Of a stretch of 64,000 nt of DNA, positions 56,650-64,000 are shown piece after piece. Location: the NCBI GenBank assembly GCA_013874835.1, contig CP059430.1:1692864-1756863 (forward strand), read 5' to 3'. The notes under the pieces were generated by a model, which did no database searches, had not been told where the DNA came from, and saw only the letters and a list, made by a program, of their open reading frames with translations. Source of the DNA: Carnobacteriaceae bacterium zg-84 (GTDB lineage Bacteria; Bacillota; Bacilli; Lactobacillales; Aerococcaceae). The translations under genes and the position numbers were made by a program. The stretch's first letter is position 1; each line of letters begins with the position of its first letter.

Positions 56650-57462
56650 TTAATAATCATTCAAAATATCGCCTAAAGGATCACCAGAAACTTGTGAACC
56701 ACCTGCACCGCTATTCCCACCATTTTTAGATAAATTCAAGTAGATAATAGCTAGTGCTAGACCGATAATACCTGTTGCAATCAAAGTCAATTCGTTTAAT
56801 GGTGCTAATGCAAATCCTAGGAAGAAGAATGGCCATACTTCTTTTGTTGCCATTAAGTTAATAACCATTGCATACCCTACAGCTACAACAAATCCTCCAC
56901 CGATTGCCATACCTTCAGTAAACCATGCTGGTAGTGAACCTAATACATCTTTTACTGTTTCAGAAGGTACAAATAGTAATAATCCTGACGGTATCATTAC
57001 ACGTAATCCTTGACCTGCTAAGGCAATTAAATGCCACATTGTTACGCCTCTAAAATTACCTTTTTCTGCAGCTTTATCTGCTTGGTGAACAAGTACAACA
57101 GAAACAGTTCTCATCACCATTGTTAACACTAGACCAACTGTTGCTAATGTAATCGCTGAAGCAATCGCTACTTGGCGTCCTGCTACATCAAAATTACCTG
57201 CTTTTACATAAATAATCGCTGAAGCAACAGAAGCAAACGCTGCGTCTGGTGCAATAGCAGCACCAATATTAGACCAACCCATTGCAATAAATTGTAATGC
57301 CCCACCTAAAATAATACACTCACTTAAATGTCCTGTTGCTAATCCAACTAATGAACACGCAATAATCGGTTGATGAAATTGAAATTGGTCTAAAACACCT
57401 TCCATACCCGCCAAAAATGCTACAACGAGAACTAAAATTGTTGAAATTACATTAAATTCCAT
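56650..57462 (-). CDS. manM: Mannose-family PTS component IIC
   Basis: 270 residues with about seven membrane helices and the conserved GALQFIAMGWSNIGAAIAPD. It carries the sugar-binding membrane domain; the short C-terminal GGSQVSGDPLGDILNDY tail faces the cytosol. Its outer loop is the usual receptor for pediocin-like bacteriocins. 12 bp after IIAB. Confidence 0.95.
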   Translation of the reverse strand: MEFNVISTILVLVVAFLAGMEGVLDQFQFHQPIIACSLVGLATGHLSECIILGGALQFIAMGWSNIGAAIAPDAAFASVASAIIYVKAGNFDVAGRQVAIASAITLATVGLVLTMVMRTVSVVLVHQADKAAEKGNFRGVTMWHLIALAGQGLRVMIPSGLLLFVPSETVKDVLGSLPAWFTEGMAIGGGFVVAVGYAMVINLMATKEVWPFFFLGFALAPLNELTLIATGIIGLALAIIYLNLSKNGGNSGAGGSQVSGDPLGDILNDY

Positions 57463-57474
57463 AATTTCCTCCTA

Positions 57475-58464
57475 TTATAATGATAAGCCTTCAGATGCTT
57501 TAGCAGAAATCAATTTAAATAAATCTGCTTGTTTATCTGCTGGAACTTTTCTAACATCAAATTTAACACCTAAATCAGCTAATTTTTTATACGTGTTAAC
57601 ATCTTCTTGATCAACTGATAACGAACTGCTAATAAGCACTTTTCCAACAGAGTGCGCCATTGACCCAATGTTTAATTCTTTAATATCGACACCTTGTTCA
57701 ACAACTGCTAGCACATCTTGTGGATTTTCAAATAATAATAATGCCTTTGTGTCACCAAAACGTGTATCTTTTGTGACTTCTACTAATTTTTTCAACGGAA
57801 TAACATGTGCTTTTACACCCGGAGGGGCAGCTTGTTCAATCAGTTTTTTGCGTAACTCATCTTGAGATACTTTATCAGATACAACAATAATACGATCAGG
57901 GTTCGTTGTTTTTGTCCATGTTGTTGCAACTTGTCCGTGTAATAAACGCGTATCGACACGAGCAAGAACAAATTTAATATGTCCATCACCTAGTACCGTC
58001 CCTTCAGGAATAGCTCCTAGACGTTCTTCTTTTTGTGCTACTGGTTGTTGTTCAACAACTGGTTGTAGCTCTTCAGGTTTTACTTTTACAGCTTCTTGAG
58101 CTGTTGGAAGAATCGCTTTAGCAATATCATGAGCTTTTGTCATTGTAAAACGACTTGCATAGCTTTCCATTAACATTGGTAAATTTAAGCCTGCAACAAT
58201 TGCTCTTGTTTCTGGGGATTCTTCAAACAAAATATTTGCTTGATTAAATGGGCTACCACCCCATAAATCCACTAAAAACAACACTTCTTCAGTGTCAAAT
58301 TTAGCCATTGCTTCACGAAGTTTTCGTTGCAAATCTTCAGGTCCCTCACTCGGCATAAATGCAACTGCTTCAACTTGTTCTTGTTCACCAAAAATCATTG
58401 ATGCAGATTGTTTTATTCCTAATGCAAATTCTCCATGACTTGCAATAATAATACCTACCATCAA
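57475..58464 (-). CDS. manL: Mannose-family PTS component IIAB
   Basis: 329 residues. IIA domain (1-125) with phosphorylated His10 (IIASHGEFA), a Pro/Val/Gln-rich hinge (about 128-150), and IIB domain with His near 176 (DTRLLHGQVATTW). It passes phosphate from HPr to the incoming sugar. First gene of the man operon (IIAB-IIC-IID-ManO). GGAGG precedes the start, and either of the first two ATGs may be used. Confidence 0.96.
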   Translation of the reverse strand: MMVGIIIASHGEFALGIKQSASMIFGEQEQVEAVAFMPSEGPEDLQRKLREAMAKFDTEEVLFLVDLWGGSPFNQANILFEESPETRAIVAGLNLPMLMESYASRFTMTKAHDIAKAILPTAQEAVKVKPEELQPVVEQQPVAQKEERLGAIPEGTVLGDGHIKFVLARVDTRLLHGQVATTWTKTTNPDRIIVVSDKVSQDELRKKLIEQAAPPGVKAHVIPLKKLVEVTKDTRFGDTKALLLFENPQDVLAVVEQGVDIKELNIGSMAHSVGKVLISSSLSVDQEDVNTYKKLADLGVKFDVRKVPADKQADLFKLISAKASEGLSL

Positions 58465-58484
58465 AATACCTCCTTTGATTTTTC

Positions 58485-58540
58485 TTCTGAAATTATAAAT
58501 AATTTCTATTTCAGAATATCAAAAAGAATACGAATGTAAA
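58485..58540 (-). promoter_or_regulatory. man operon promoter with inverted-repeat operator
   Basis: -35 TTTACA (58535-58540), 16-bp spacer, -10 TATTCT (58513-58518). An inverted repeat TTCTGAAAT (58485-58493) and ATTTCAGAA (58508-58516) overlaps the -10 and the start site, so a repressor could block initiation. No sigma-54 (TGGCAC-N5-TTGC) promoter was found, and no ManR-type activator gene lies nearby. Confidence 0.55.
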
Positions 58541-58626
58541 TAGTTTTTTTTATTCAATGCTCTAGAATGATAAAATGATGAGAGAAAAGTAACAGAGTAC
58601 CGTAAAATCACTGTTAAATAAATGAA

Positions 58627-58656
58627 TTCAGAAAATGGCACGTCCTATTTTCTGAA
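58627..58656. other. Hairpin upstream of the man promoter
   Basis: TTCAGAAAATGG (58627-58638) pairs with CC-TATTTTCTGAA (58644-58656) with one bulge. It shares the TTCAGAAA core with the man operator, so it may be a second regulator site rather than a terminator. Confidence 0.4.
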
Positions 58657-58709
58657 AAGTTGATATATTAAAACCGCATAAAATCAACGTTTTGTGTATT
58701 TTTTCTCAA

Positions 58710-58717
58710 ATTTTATT
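58710..58717. repeat. Target-site duplication, left copy
   Basis: ATTTTATT, repeated exactly at 60195-60202. Confidence 0.93.
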
Positions 58718-58841
58718 GGCTCTATAATAAATCGTGTTGGTGGGAATAATCCACCAACACGATTTTGTATATAAAAGTGGACAAAAAAAGAGAAATACCT
58801 GTATGATTAAATCACCACAATTAAACAAGGAGGTATTTCTC

Positions 58842-60134
58842 ATGGATTATTATACAAAAAAATTATTAACATTAACAGATAAATCTTTCATAGCTGATGA
58901 ACATTGGTTAGAAGAAAAAACAATAAATGGTATTCCACACCACTTTATTAAAGGTACTTGGACAAAGCCTTGCCACACCTGTCCACATTGTCATGCTAAA
59001 ACACTCATCAAACATGGGACATATCAAACGAAAACATTATTACCAAAGTTTAGACAAATCAAAACTGTTTTACTTCTTAAAAGAACCCGTTATCGCTGTA
59101 AAACGTGTCTAAAAACCTGTTCTTCTTCGTGTTCTTTAGTCGATAAACATTGTTGTATTTCTAAAGAATTAAAACAACTTATTGCACTTGATTTAACGAA
59201 AAATATTTCAAGAAAACATATCTGCCAAGACCACTTTGTATCTGATGTGACCGTACAACGTGTCTTAGATAAATATACAAAACAAGTTAAACCGTCTTTT
59301 CATTATCTACCTAAGGTACTATGTATCGACGAATTTAAGTCTGTGACATCTCATTTAGGGAAGATGAGTTTCATCTGTGTAGACGGATTGACACACCGTA
59401 TTATTGATGTGTTACCTAGTCGCCAATTAGACCATTTAATCACTTATTTTAAACAATTTTCTAAAAAAGCAAGACATAGCGTTCGCTATCTTGTTATGGA
59501 TATGAATGCCAATTATGGCAAACTTATTCAGAAGGTTTTTCCTAATGCCGTTATTGTCACAGATAGATTTCATATCATACAACATATACATCGGAATTTA
59601 AATACACTACGTATAAAAGAAATGAACACCTTTAAAAAAGAAGAAAAGGCTTATAAACACTTAAAGAAATACTGGAAATTATTATTAAAAGATGCCTTTG
59701 ATGTAAATGATACAGACTATCATTATCACCAATCCTTTAAAACATATCTGACACACGCACAAGTCCTTGATAGATTATTAGACTATAGTCCTGTTTTAAA
59801 ACAAGCATATGAGTTTGTACAAGAGTTGAGATATGCTTATAGACAGCGAGATTTTGATTTATTTATGGAGGTTATTCATCATATTGACCCGTCATTACCA
59901 GAGTGGTTTAGAAAGAAATTTGATATTTTTAAAACCTATCAGAATGGTATTTATCAAGCTTTTACCACACCTTATTCAAACGGTATCACAGAAGCTATCA
60001 ACAATCATATTAAAGTCATCAAACGGATTGCCTATGGCTACAGACGTTTTTCTTATTTTAGATTGCGTATTTTAATCATACAACACCATTCTCAGTGGCA
60101 GAAAAAGAATGTGAAAAAGGTAGTGAATGGTTAA
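58842..60134 (+). CDS. ISL3-family DDE transposase (second type)
   Basis: 430 residues. An N-terminal zinc ribbon (CHTCPHCHA...CKTCLKTC), an HTH (VSDVTVQRVLDKY), and a DDE core: CIDEFKS, VMDMNANYGK, TDRFHIIQHIHRN and TEAINNHIKVIKRIAYGYR. The start at 58842 was chosen because AAGGAGG lies 9 nt upstream; the frame itself opens further 5' at the IS end. The open frame is intact. Confidence 0.95.
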   Translation: MDYYTKKLLTLTDKSFIADEHWLEEKTINGIPHHFIKGTWTKPCHTCPHCHAKTLIKHGTYQTKTLLPKFRQIKTVLLLKRTRYRCKTCLKTCSSSCSLVDKHCCISKELKQLIALDLTKNISRKHICQDHFVSDVTVQRVLDKYTKQVKPSFHYLPKVLCIDEFKSVTSHLGKMSFICVDGLTHRIIDVLPSRQLDHLITYFKQFSKKARHSVRYLVMDMNANYGKLIQKVFPNAVIVTDRFHIIQHIHRNLNTLRIKEMNTFKKEEKAYKHLKKYWKLLLKDAFDVNDTDYHYHQSFKTYLTHAQVLDRLLDYSPVLKQAYEFVQELRYAYRQRDFDLFMEVIHHIDPSLPEWFRKKFDIFKTYQNGIYQAFTTPYSNGITEAINNHIKVIKRIAYGYRRFSYFRLRILIIQHHSQWQKKNVKKVVNG

Positions 60135-60148
60135 TGCCATTCACTACC
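60119..60148 (+). terminator. Transposase terminator with the stop codon in the loop
   Basis: A perfect 12-bp stem GGTAGTGAATGG/CCATTCACTACC (60119-60130/60137-60148); the transposase stop TAA (60132-60134) is in the 6-nt loop. Confidence 0.7.
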
Positions 60149-60194
60149 AACATACTCACTATTTCTCTCCACCAACACAATTTGACGAAGAGCC

Positions 60195-60202
60195 ATTTTA
60201 TT
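60195..60202. repeat. Target-site duplication, right copy
   Basis: ATTTTATT, matching the left copy. Confidence 0.93.
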
Positions 60203-60282
60203 TTCAAAAAATCTTTATCTAGTAAAAAATCCCTTTTGGTATAAATCCACCATTTTTTAAATATATCTATGTGTTTATAATT

Positions 60283-60311
60283 AAAAAAGCAAGTAGTTTT
60301 AATCTACTTGC
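60283..60311 (-). terminator. manA terminator, overlapping its stop codon
   Basis: GCAAGTAG (60289-60296) and CTACTTGC (60304-60311), 7-nt loop, with six T on the minus strand. The manA stop lies in the loop. Confidence 0.88.
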
Positions 60312-61270
60312 CTATTTGGTTTGGATGCAATTAGTTCTAAATCTCCAGTCAACCTAATTTCTTGTGTCCCAAATGGTAAAATAAACGAATGAGATAAAGA
60401 GAGCTTATACTCTCTCTCATCTATTCTCATTTTTCCTGCTCCTTTTATCACAGTCACCAAATAATAGCCTTCGTCTAAAAAAATAGACATTTGTCCATCT
60501 ACTTGCCATTTCCAAACACTAAAATAGTCATTACTCAAATAATGATGCACATAACCATCTTCTATATCGTGTCTAGCATCTTTCAAAACTGGATGCTGAT
60601 GTGGAAATCGTGTCACATCTAATGATTGTTGAATATGTAAGTCCCTTTGATGACCTTGTTCATCCACTCTATCATAGTCATATACACGATAGGTTGTATC
60701 TGAATTTTGTTGTGTTTCTAATATCACAATACCTTTCCCGATTGCATGAATGGTACCATGAGGCACATCGAAAAAATCACCAGCTTGAACAGGTATTTCA
60801 AGAAATAAATCTTTCCATTCTTGTTTCTCAATTTTTTCTTTAAACTCTTCTTGTGTTTGAGCTGTGTGCCCATAAACGATTTTGGATCCTTCTTCTGCTG
60901 AAATCACATACCAGCATTCTGTTTTCCCTAATTCTCCCTCATGTTCTAACCCATAAATATCATCGGGATGTACTTGAACAGATAAATCATCACTAGCATC
61001 TAAAATTTTTGTAAGCAAAGGGAAACGCTCCTCTACCTTACCACCAAAATAATCTGGATATGTTTGATAAAATGTATCCAATCCCATACCTTCAAACATT
61101 TTTGGAGATATAATTGTTGATACACCATTCGGATGTGCACTAATGCTCCATGATTCTCCTATTTTTTGACTAGGTAAGAGCATACCAAATTCTGTTTCTA
61201 ATTTGTTACCTCCCCATATTTTTTCCTGTAACACAGGCTTTAAAAAAATGGGTTCCTTATTATCTACCAT
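60299..61270 (-). CDS. manA: Mannose-6-phosphate isomerase, class I
   Basis: 323-residue zinc cupin enzyme that converts mannose-6-P, the product of the mannose PTS, to fructose-6-P. Signatures: LFLKPVLQEKIWGG-type start, VQVHPDD (metal His), CWYVI, GTIHAIGKGIVILE (second metal site) and the C-terminal LPFGTQEIRLTG. Length is normal for the Firmicutes short form. It overlaps the oxidoreductase gene upstream by 7 bp. Confidence 0.95.
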   Translation of the reverse strand: MVDNKEPIFLKPVLQEKIWGGNKLETEFGMLLPSQKIGESWSISAHPNGVSTIISPKMFEGMGLDTFYQTYPDYFGGKVEERFPLLTKILDASDDLSVQVHPDDIYGLEHEGELGKTECWYVISAEEGSKIVYGHTAQTQEEFKEKIEKQEWKDLFLEIPVQAGDFFDVPHGTIHAIGKGIVILETQQNSDTTYRVYDYDRVDEQGHQRDLHIQQSLDVTRFPHQHPVLKDARHDIEDGYVHHYLSNDYFSVWKWQVDGQMSIFLDEGYYLVTVIKGAGKMRIDEREYKLSLSHSFILPFGTQEIRLTGDLELIASKPNRQVD

Positions 61271-62280
61271 AAATTCTCTACACCTTTTTCTAATAATTCT
61301 ATTTGTAATATAGTTTCCTCATCTTTGACTAGTTTTTCTTTACCCAACACAATCGTATCGTGTAAATGCTCATAAAAATATTTATAATGACCTTTCTCAG
61401 ATACAATTTTTTCTTCATGGATACATCCCAAATCGTCTACATACGTTAAAACACCATAATCTTCTAAGGTATCTACTCCAAAATCATCATGCTCTGGCAT
61501 ATAAAAATACTTCAAATGCTCTTCTTGCCTATCTTTTTTGTCTTTTATAAATGTACCTTTCATTCCATAAACAACAAAACTCGGTCTTGGTTTTATTCTA
61601 AAATAACTTGATTTAACAGATACTTTCATATTTTGATAATATAAATCAATGTCAAAATAATCATTCATACGTCCTTCACCTAAAAGTTGACGAACATCAA
61701 AATGCGTACTTGTAGGTACTCCAAAACAAGAAATCACTTGATCCAATGTATGACAAGCATGCGTGTACACAAAACTATCCTCTACATTGAATATTTCCGT
61801 TCCTTGTGATACTTCAGGTCTAAAATAATCAAAATGCATATCTATTTCATAAATATCTCCTAATTTTTGACTATCTATTACTTTTTGAACAGTTAAAAAA
61901 TCACTATCAAAACGTCTATTTTGATAACATTCCAATATTAACCCTTTTTCTTTTGCTAGCTGAAATAATTCCTTAGCTTCTCTAGCTGTTTTCACAAAAG
62001 GTTTTTCAACTAAAACATGCTTCCCATGCTCCAATGCCAACTTAGCATATTCATAATGTGATGCCATAGGCGTTGTAATGACAATAAGATTTACGGTAGT
62101 ATCTTTTAATAAAACATCTAAATCTGTTGTATAAGTGACATAAGGCTGTTTTTCCCACTCTGATTTAAAATGACGAACATACACATATTTCACTTTAAAT
62201 TTATCTTTCAATGTTCTGACAAATGGCAGATGATAACGATTTGTACTTTTCCCATTCCCAATATACGCAAGTGTTAACAT
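61264..62280 (-). CDS. Gfo/Idh/MocA-family NAD(P)-dependent oxidoreductase
   Basis: 338 residues. The Rossmann start (TLAYIGNGKSTNRYHLP) with GKHVLVEKPF and the central catalytic Lys (EKP) define the family. The second domain holds YTHACHTLDQVISCFG, with His in the usual catalytic position. Substrates are usually sugar or inositol derivatives; here a hexose derivative is plausible because the gene is co-transcribed with manA (7-bp overlap). Exact substrate unknown. Confidence 0.9.
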   Translation of the reverse strand: MLTLAYIGNGKSTNRYHLPFVRTLKDKFKVKYVYVRHFKSEWEKQPYVTYTTDLDVLLKDTTVNLIVITTPMASHYEYAKLALEHGKHVLVEKPFVKTAREAKELFQLAKEKGLILECYQNRRFDSDFLTVQKVIDSQKLGDIYEIDMHFDYFRPEVSQGTEIFNVEDSFVYTHACHTLDQVISCFGVPTSTHFDVRQLLGEGRMNDYFDIDLYYQNMKVSVKSSYFRIKPRPSFVVYGMKGTFIKDKKDRQEEHLKYFYMPEHDDFGVDTLEDYGVLTYVDDLGCIHEEKIVSEKGHYKYFYEHLHDTIVLGKEKLVKDEETILQIELLEKGVENLW

Positions 62281-62357
62281 ATTATACCTCTTTTACATTT
62301 TTATCAAACTAACTATATCATTCTCAACCTTTTTTCAAAAGTATTTTTATCTCAAAA

Positions 62358-62395
62358 TAACAAAAGAAGATGATTGCTACTCATCATCTTCTTTT
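62358..62395 (-). terminator. Terminator of the whiA operon
   Basis: AAAAGAAGATGAT (62362-62374) pairs perfectly with ATCATCTTCTTTT (62383-62395). The C-terminal codons of the 46-residue gene form one arm. Confidence 0.85.
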
Positions 62396-62517
62396 GTTTC
62401 TTCTTGTTTTTTCTCTTTTTCTTTATCAAATAATGCTTCAACATCAATAAATTTACTCAATCCATTTGTTAGCTGCTCAATTTGTTTTTCAATAAAATCT
62501 TTATCTTGCAATGCCAT
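62377..62517 (-). CDS. 46-residue highly charged protein, unknown
   Basis: MALQDKDFIEKQIEQLTNGL, then LSKFIDVEALFDKEKEK and a Lys/Glu/Asp tail ending KEDDE. The ATG follows the whiA stop directly (TAAATG), with AAGGTG upstream, so translation is probably coupled. No membrane or export signal; predicted helical. I do not recognise a family, but placement at the end of the yvcK-whiA unit and the overlap of its end with the terminator support a real gene. Confidence 0.72.
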   Translation of the reverse strand: MALQDKDFIEKQIEQLTNGLSKFIDVEALFDKEKEKKQEETKEDDE

Positions 62518-63453
62518 TTAAACACCTTCTTTTTTTAGTTTATCTGCAAATGCAACAATTTTTCGTAAACGATGATTTATTCCTGACTTAGAAACCGTTT
62601 CTCCAACAATCATCTCTCCGATTTCCATTAAACTAGATTCTGGATAAGAAAGTCTTAGCTCTGCCACTTCTTTTAATTTTGGTGGCAATTCGTCCAGACC
62701 TACTTTTTCTGCAATGTAATTGATCGCTTCAATTTGTTTACTTGAGGCATTGATAACTTTACTTAAATTGGCATTTTCACAATTCACAATCCGATTAACC
62801 GAATTTCTCATATCTCGAATAATACGAATATCCTCAAATTTCATCATACTATTTAATGCACCGATAAGCACAAGAAAATCTGCAATTTTCTCAGCCTCTT
62901 TAATATAGGCAATATACCCATTGCGTCGTTCAATAATACGACCATTCATATAAAAGCGATTTATCATATCACAAATATCTTGACTATGGTCTTCATAGTT
63001 TGAATAAATTTCAAGGTGATAACTACTCTTTTCAGGATTATTAACAGAACCTCCTGCTAAAAACGCCCCTCGTAAATATGACTTTACTTTTTGCTCATTA
63101 TTTTTAATATTTTTAGGTACTCTTGTTTGGAAAAACAAACCGTCCATAATACCTAAATCTGTTAAAATTTCTTTTGTGCCTGTTTTTAAACGTACAATAT
63201 AAATATTATTTTTCTTTAACTTCATTTTACGACGAACAAGTAATTCACTTTCAACATCATAATGATCTTTCAATAACGTATACATACGTCTAGCAATAGC
63301 TGCATTTTCTGTTTGCACATTTAAAATAAACTTTTGCTGATACAAACTGACTGCCCCATTCATTTGGATAAGCGCTGCAAGTTCCGCTTTGGCATGTTCC
63401 TTATGAACTTCTAAAGACGTTAATTCTTTTTTCACTTGAGCCGCATAAGACAT
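62518..63453 (-). CDS. whiA: WhiA, LAGLIDADG-like/HTH DNA-binding protein
   Basis: 311 residues. An N-terminal LAGLIDADG-like domain ([29 protein letters not shown]) is joined to a C-terminal HTH ([31 protein letters not shown]). In Firmicutes WhiA influences cell division and chromosome segregation. It lies 29 bp after yvcK, as usual (rapZ-yvcK-whiA order). Confidence 0.94.
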   Translation of the reverse strand: MSYAAQVKKELTSLEVHKEHAKAELAALIQMNGAVSLYQQKFILNVQTENAAIARRMYTLLKDHYDVESELLVRRKMKLKKNNIYIVRLKTGTKEILTDLGIMDGLFFQTRVPKNIKNNEQKVKSYLRGAFLAGGSVNNPEKSSYHLEIYSNYEDHSQDICDMINRFYMNGRIIERRNGYIAYIKEAEKIADFLVLIGALNSMMKFEDIRIIRDMRNSVNRIVNCENANLSKVINASSKQIEAINYIAEKVGLDELPPKLKEVAELRLSYPESSLMEIGEMIVGETVSKSGINHRLRKIVAFADKLKKEGV

Positions 63454-63482
63454 GTTATCACCACCTTTCTTATCACTATTTT

Positions 63483-64000
63483 TTATTTTTCAAATACACT
63501 GTTTAATAGTGTCATCAACTCTTCAACTACTTTTTTACCGTCGTGGAACGCACCATTTTCTTTCATTTCTAAGAAATTTGTCGAAATCACACGACATCCT
63601 TCTCCTCGTAGACCGTCAAAATGGTGCTTCACTTGTAATAAATACTCTTCGCCTTTTTGTTGATTTAAATAATCATCTGGTACAGTTTCTGTATTAACAA
63701 GAACCGTATCAATGAACATCTGCTTTAAATGGCGATGCAACACACGTACATGATCGGCATCTGTAAAGGATTCTGTTTCTCCTAATTGCGTCATAATATT
63801 GCAAATATAGACAATTTGCGCTTGTGTTTTTAAAATCGCTTCAGATACATTCGGAATCATTAGATTAGGTAAAATGCTTGTAAACAAACTTCCCGGACCT
63901 AACACTAACATATCTGCTTCTTCAATTGCTCTAACCACATCACTTGAGGCATGCGCATCTTCAATAGAACCGTCTTTCGTCGTCACATGAACATGCTTAA
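63483..64000 (-). CDS. yvcK: YvcK/GlmR-type gluconeogenesis factor, partial (C-terminal part)
   Basis: The frame continues past the right edge of the window, so the N-terminus is missing; 172 residues are visible. [19 protein letters not shown] and [19 protein letters not shown] are conserved nucleotide-sugar-binding segments of YvcK. It binds UDP-GlcNAc and directs carbon to cell-wall precursors. Coupled with whiA downstream. Confidence 0.92.
   Translation of the reverse strand, partial: KHVHVTTKDGSIEDAHASSDVVRAIEEADMLVLGPGSLFTSILPNLMIPNVSEAILKTQAQIVYICNIMTQLGETESFTDADHVRVLHRHLKQMFIDTVLVNTETVPDDYLNQQKGEEYLLQVKHHFDGLRGEGCRVISTNFLEMKENGAFHDGKKVVEELMTLLNSVFEK

Larger units (their letters stand above)
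58718..60194 (+). mobile_element. Second complete ISL3-family insertion sequence (1477 bp)
   Basis: Left end GGCTCTATAATAAATCGTGT TGGTGGGAA; right end (reverse strand) GGCTCTTCGTCAAATTGTGT TGGTGGAGA. A perfect 8-bp ATTTTATT duplication flanks it. It carries one intact transposase gene and separates the mannose PTS operon from manA. Several decayed single ends in the window (22075, 23298, 33689, 34600) resemble this type rather than the first element. Confidence 0.95.

Noticed and set aside
58636-58656. TGGCAC motif as a possible sigma-54 promoter for the man operon
   Set aside because: It is on the wrong strand and the -12 element (TTGC) is missing at the proper distance.
58734-58841. Upstream extension of the second transposase frame
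   Set aside because: It begins inside the terminal inverted repeat and has no ribosome site; AAGGAGG precedes the ATG at 58842.

Overview
The window looks like a chromosomal segment of an AT-rich, Gram-positive member of the Lactobacillales. Three things suggest this: LPXTG-type surface proteins and a sortase-C pilus locus; a walR-walK-yycH-yycI-yycJ cluster whose WalK has an extracytoplasmic domain (unlike the streptococcal form); and a divIC-yabR-tilS-hpt-ftsH-hslO run as in other Firmicutes. A Carnobacteriaceae/Aerococcaceae-type organism such as Granulicatella is plausible, but I could not test this. Almost all large genes lie on the minus strand. No rRNA, tRNA, CRISPR array or prophage was seen.

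Layout. 1-4.5 kb: pilus operon (backbone pilin, ancillary pilin, two class C sortases, the second cut by the window edge). 4.6-8 kb: an ABC exporter operon that also carries its own DesK/DesR-like two-component system, with a candidate operator upstream. 8.2-10 kb: small accessory genes, one resembling bacteriocin immunity proteins. 10-20.5 kb: rlmN, a beta-lactamase-fold protein, mscS, an M42 peptidase, a cell-wall-anchored GH20 hexosaminidase with tandem FIVAR-like repeats, and alaS behind an alanine T-box. 20.7-23.3 kb: an accessory island with a broken polymorphic-toxin tail, three tandem small immunity-like genes, and a divergent pair (secreted glycine/alanine-rich protein and small membrane protein) bracketed by decayed ISL3 ends. 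23.3-32.3 kb: ezrA, the wal operon and murE. 32.4-35.9 kb: a flavoprotein, a strongly supported unannotated small-RNA gene with three UCCCC loops, and a PcsB-like NlpC/P60 hydrolase preceded by a perfect WalR-type box. 36-50.9 kb: housekeeping genes (purB, hslO, ftsH, hpt, tilS, yabR, divIC, uracil permease with a PyrR-type attenuator, brnQ, an ABC-F protein, metG, rex). 51-60.2 kb: two intact, different ISL3-family insertion sequences, each with a perfect 8-bp target duplication, flanking pgi, a cyclophilin and the mannose PTS operon. 60.3-64 kb: manA, a Gfo/Idh/MocA oxidoreductase, a 46-codon gene, whiA and the start of yvcK.

How the parts fit. WalRK, its regulators YycH/YycI, the PcsB-like hydrolase, EzrA, DivIC and MurE form a cell-wall and division theme. 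The mannose PTS, ManO-like protein, ManA and Pgi form a sugar-uptake route into glycolysis. The most unusual items are the multi-hairpin small RNA at about 33.8-34.04 kb, the toxin-tail/immunity-like array at 20.8-22 kb, the divergent pair inside decayed ISL3 ends at 22.1-23.3 kb, and a switch-like folded element at the 3' end of the first insertion sequence.
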